Shown here one piece after another: positions 61,066 through 64,000 of a stretch of DNA of 64,000 bases (position 1 is the first letter of the stretch; the number at the start of each line of letters is the position of its first letter). The position numbers and the translations under genes are program-made. The DNA comes from Shewanella electrica (lineage in GTDB: Bacteria > Pseudomonadota > Gammaproteobacteria > Enterobacterales > Shewanellaceae), in NCBI RefSeq assembly GCF_022321485.1, contig NZ_JAKOGG010000007.1, positions 62,001 through 126,000 of the forward strand, written 5' to 3'. The notes under the pieces were generated by a model that did no database searches, had not been told where the DNA came from, and saw nothing but the letters and a program-made list of their open reading frames with translations.

Positions 61066-63468
61066 ATGAACCGTCCACAAGCTGCCCGTATCGGGCGGCT
61101 TGTGTCACCATTAGCGTTAGCGGTTGCTTTAGCCACTAGCGCTAATGTGCAAGCGATGGACCTGTTCTCTCTTGAGCAGGTTCGCTTGACCTCCGGTAGT
61201 CCTTTCTCTCACGCGCAACAAACCAACATTCGCTACATCGAACAACTGCAGCCAGACAAACTACTGTCGCCGTTTTTACGTGAAGCGGGCTTGCCAGTAA
61301 AAGCAGAATCGTACGGCAACTGGGAAAACACCGGTTTAGATGGTCACATCGGCGGTCATTATCTGTCGGCATTGAGTTTGGCATATGAAGCTACTGGCGA
61401 TGCCGAGATGAAGCGCCGCCTTGACTATATGATCAATGAACTGCGCCGTGCTCAGTTGAAAAACGGTAACGGTTACGTTGGTGGTATTCCCGGCGGTATG
61501 CAGATGTGGGCTGATATCAAGGCGGGCAAAATCAAAGCCGACTTGTTTAGCCTCAACGACCATTGGGTGCCTTGGTACAACATCCACAAAACCTTTGCCG
61601 GTATTCGTGATGCCTATCAGCTAGGCCACAACGAGTTAGCCAAAGTGATGTTGGTTGACTTAGGTAAATGGGCGAAGGATTTAGTGGCGCACTTGAGTGA
61701 TGAGCAGATCCAAACCATGTTGATCTCTGAACATGGCGGTATGAACGAAGTGTTTGCCGACATGTATCAGATTACCGGCGATAAGGACTATCTCAAGTTA
61801 GCAGAGCAGTTCTCGCAAAAGATTATTCTTGACCCATTGCTGAAGCATGAAGACAAGCTCAATGGCTTACATGCCAATACCCAGATCCCCAAAGTGATTG
61901 GTTATCTGCGGGTCAGCGAAGAGGAACATAAACAAGATTGGCACGACGCGGCCGAGTTCTTCTGGGAAACGGTGACCAAACATCGTTCCGTGTCGATTGG
62001 CGGTAACAGTGTGCGTGAGCACTTCCACGATTCAAAAGATTTCTCCAGCATGATGGAGGATGTGGAAGGGCCCGAAACCTGCAACACCTACAACATGCTC
62101 AAGCTCAGTAAAATGCTGTATCAAGAGAGCGGCGATAGCCGTTATCTCGACTTCTATGAGCGTGCTACCTTCAACCATATTTTATCATCGCAGAACCCAG
62201 ACAATGGCGGCTTGGTGTACTTTACCGCTATGCGCCCCGGCCACTATCGCATGTACTCTAATGTGGATAAATCGATGTGGTGCTGTGTGGGCTCTGGCAT
62301 TGAAAACCATAGCAAATATGGCGAGATGATTTATGCCCATGAGGACAACGAGCTACTGATAAACATGTTTATCGGCTCCACTCTCGATTGGGCAGAGCAG
62401 GGCTTAAGTGTCACCCAGAGCACCCATTTCCCTGATCAAAATGCCATGACGCTGACCATAGATAAAGCGTCAGGCAAGGGCAAACAAGCGATCAGTATTC
62501 GTGTGCCGGCGTGGATGAACGGCGTGGCGCCACAACTGCTGCTTAACAGTAAAGTGGTAAAAGCAGAGCAACGTCGTGCTGGTTATCTAACGTTAGAGCG
62601 TAGTTGGCAAGCAGGCGACAAGCTGGAGTTTTCGTTCGGTGTCCAACCTACTTTGGAGCAACTGCCTGATGGCAGCAACTACTATTCTGTGCTTTATGGA
62701 CCAGTAGTCTTGGCTTCTAAAGTGGAACCATTCGCCAATGAAAAGCTCGACTTTATCGCCAACGATAGTCGCATGGGGCACATTGCTGCTGGGCCAACTT
62801 GTCCACCAGATGCTCTACCTATCATGGTGGGTGAACCACAGAGCTTCTTGAAAGGCCTCAAACGTCTGCCGGGCGAGCATTTGGCATTTGAAGCAGAGCA
62901 GGGCGTTCGTGAAAAAGACCAGCCGAAAAAAATCGATCTGGTGCCGTTTTTCCGTATTCATGAAAGCCGCTACGAAGTGTATCTGCCGCAGATGTCCGTT
63001 GCTGAATATCCGCAGTTTATGGCAGAAGCCAGAGCCAAAGAGGCGGCGGCAGAACAGCTAGCGCAGCAAACCTTGGATAAGATTAATCCGGGTGAGCAGC
63101 AGCCAGAAGCCGAGCATAACTTTGCTGGTGAAGGTAGCCGTGCTGGGGTGAACAAAGGCGTGCATTGGCGTGATAGTAGCGACTGGTTTGCTTATGATTT
63201 AGCGGATAAGCAAGGCGAGGCGAAAACGCTGCGGATCACCTATTTTGGTGGTGATGTGCATCGAACCTTCGACATTCTGCTTAACGACCAACTGCTGCAA
63301 ACAGTAGAGATGAAAGAAGGTCATGGCGATAGCATGTATGAGGTTGATTATGCTATTCCAGCCAGTATGGTGAGCAAGCAGGGGTATCGCCTCAAGTTTG
63401 TGGCGAAACCAGGCTCCATCGCCGGTGGTATTTATGGGATCCGTTTGCTTAAGTCGACGGCTAAATAG
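61066..63468 (+). CDS. Beta-L-arabinofuranosidase, GH127 (DUF1680), exported
   Basis: Releases beta-linked L-arabinofuranose, such as on hydroxyproline-rich plant glycoproteins. Exported 800-residue enzyme with a signal peptide (LVSPLALAVALATSANVQA). The zinc site known from HypBA1 (Glu-x-Cys plus Cys-Cys, the first Cys of the pair acting as nucleophile) is present: E337 and C339 in GPETCNTYNM, and C406-C407 in SMWCCVGSG. The general acid/base glutamate is probably in the MMEDVEGPE region just before. The (alpha/alpha)6 barrel covers about 30-480 and beta domains follow, with a last domain (about 690-800) of GVNKGVHWRDSSDWFAYDL type. It adds cleavage of a linkage GH43 and GH51 cannot cut. Confidence 0.93.
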   Translation: MNRPQAARIGRLVSPLALAVALATSANVQAMDLFSLEQVRLTSGSPFSHAQQTNIRYIEQLQPDKLLSPFLREAGLPVKAESYGNWENTGLDGHIGGHYLSALSLAYEATGDAEMKRRLDYMINELRRAQLKNGNGYVGGIPGGMQMWADIKAGKIKADLFSLNDHWVPWYNIHKTFAGIRDAYQLGHNELAKVMLVDLGKWAKDLVAHLSDEQIQTMLISEHGGMNEVFADMYQITGDKDYLKLAEQFSQKIILDPLLKHEDKLNGLHANTQIPKVIGYLRVSEEEHKQDWHDAAEFFWETVTKHRSVSIGGNSVREHFHDSKDFSSMMEDVEGPETCNTYNMLKLSKMLYQESGDSRYLDFYERATFNHILSSQNPDNGGLVYFTAMRPGHYRMYSNVDKSMWCCVGSGIENHSKYGEMIYAHEDNELLINMFIGSTLDWAEQGLSVTQSTHFPDQNAMTLTIDKASGKGKQAISIRVPAWMNGVAPQLLLNSKVVKAEQRRAGYLTLERSWQAGDKLEFSFGVQPTLEQLPDGSNYYSVLYGPVVLASKVEPFANEKLDFIANDSRMGHIAAGPTCPPDALPIMVGEPQSFLKGLKRLPGEHLAFEAEQGVREKDQPKKIDLVPFFRIHESRYEVYLPQMSVAEYPQFMAEARAKEAAAEQLAQQTLDKINPGEQQPEAEHNFAGEGSRAGVNKGVHWRDSSDWFAYDLADKQGEAKTLRITYFGGDVHRTFDILLNDQLLQTVEMKEGHGDSMYEVDYAIPASMVSKQGYRLKFVAKPGSIAGGIYGIRLLKSTAK

Positions 63469-63498
63469 CGTTAGTGATATGGCTTAGCCAACCCGTTT

Positions 63499-63528
63499 AA
63501 ACAGCCTCGCTTATGCGGGGCTGTTTGT
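63499..63528 (+). terminator. Terminator after GH127
   Basis: AAACAGCCTCGC and GCGGGGCTGTTT arms (one G-U pair) around TTAT, followed by TGTT. Confidence 0.85.
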
Positions 63529-63789
63529 TATGCATGGTCAGGCAGCCAATGATGAGATTGGAGCAGATACGGTAATTGCCTCACACGTAGCGAAGCAAGC
63601 GGCATCTGCCGCATTATACCCTTATAGTTAAGAGACGGCATCTTGCATTCGCAGTGTTTTGCCGCCTCTAATCACCGAGTTGACTAAGCATCACTGCGGT
63701 CATTGTGTGCATCATGCGATTGATGTAGCCGAGATTAAACACTACAACTTAGTCGTTACTATTTTTCGAAGATGCTGACGACACCAATG
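63529..63789. other. Intergenic region between GH127 and the edge GH43 gene
   Basis: No gene or repeat was recognised between the two convergent terminators. Confidence 0.4.
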
Positions 63790-63814
63790 AAAAAGCCCCT
63801 GAGCAGGGGCTTTT
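63790..63814 (-). terminator. Terminator of the edge GH43 gene
   Basis: AAAAGCCCCT and AGGGGCTTTT arms around GAGC, symmetric, so it can act in both directions. It lies 24 bases after the stop of the minus-strand gene. Confidence 0.85.
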
Positions 63815-63837
63815 GCGTTGATCACCAAACAGATGGA

Positions 63838-63999
63838 CTATTTCTCTAACACTGTGGTGTTTTTGTTGAGGTCGGCGGGATCAACCACTGGCCAATCGTT
63901 GTCCCACTTCATCTCGAGAATACGCAGTTTTTGCAGCGCATTATCAGCTGTTTCATAAGCGTGGAACACTAAATAGTCTTTACCATCAAAGGTGTACGC
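63838..63999 (-). CDS. GH43 endo-arabinanase, C-terminal end (runs off the window)
   Basis: Only the last 53 residues are present, too short to appear as a full gene. They begin AYTFDGKDYLVFHAYE and continue through LRILEMKWDNDWPVVDPADL to TTVLEK. The YLVFHAYE...LRILEMKWD...WPVV combination is characteristic of the end of the catalytic propeller of GH43 endo-1,5-alpha-L-arabinanases. The locus therefore continues to the right with a third GH43 gene on the opposite strand. The N-terminus and secretion signal are outside the window. Confidence 0.75.
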   Translation of the reverse strand, partial: AYTFDGKDYLVFHAYETADNALQKLRILEMKWDNDWPVVDPADLNKNTTVLEK

Positions 64000-64000
64000 T

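Overview
The window looks like a chromosomal segment of a Shewanella-type gammaproteobacterium (order Alteromonadales). This rests on the house-keeping genes (RlmC, ArcA, AsnC, RluA, a stand-alone EF-G, LysC behind a lysine riboswitch), several chemoreceptors and TonB-dependent receptors, and hairpin-rich intergenic repeats. No rRNA, tRNA, CRISPR array, phage or transposase gene was recognised.

Layout. 1-11.97 kb is core genome: a MarR/OhrR-type regulator (partial), rlmC, a Cache chemoreceptor, EF-G, a hypothetical protein, arcA, a DUF3293 protein, riboswitch-lysC, asnC and rluA. 12.1-16.4 kb holds a CadC-like membrane regulator with two very small downstream ORFs, a small membrane protein and a DMT transporter. 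16.4-29.2 kb is one transcription unit for an envelope ABC efflux system: a periplasmic adaptor, one ATPase, six FtsX/MacB-type permeases arranged as three tandem A-B pairs, and an NtrC-type response regulator with its histidine kinase. It is preceded by a near-consensus sigma-54 promoter and CGGACAG repeats that are probably the regulator's own binding sites.

29.2-36.3 kb: a two-domain beta-propeller phytase lipoprotein behind a TonB-dependent receptor, divergent from a degenerate GGDEF protein and an AraC-type regulator. A 35-bp near-perfect palindrome sits in the shared intergenic region. A second chemoreceptor follows (36.65-38.56 kb). 38.6-42.2 kb is a small foreign-looking region: hairpin repeats, two or three attC-like sites flanking three unknown genes (an integron cassette cluster without an integrase), a structured palindrome and a 136-bp tandem repeat.

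42.3-64 kb is an arabinan and arabinoside utilisation locus: GH51 and GH43 enzymes, a large multidomain GH43 lipoprotein, three tandem paralogous TonB-dependent receptors, a GPH-family sugar symporter, a GH127 beta-L-arabinofuranosidase, and the end of another GH43 gene running off the right edge. The expected logic is that surface and periplasmic enzymes cut arabinan, the receptors import oligosaccharides, periplasmic GH43/GH51/GH127 release arabinose, and the symporter brings it into the cytoplasm. Intracellular arabinose catabolism genes are not in the window. The receptor and transporter genes share a promoter pattern with a conserved ACAATA element, which suggests one common regulator.
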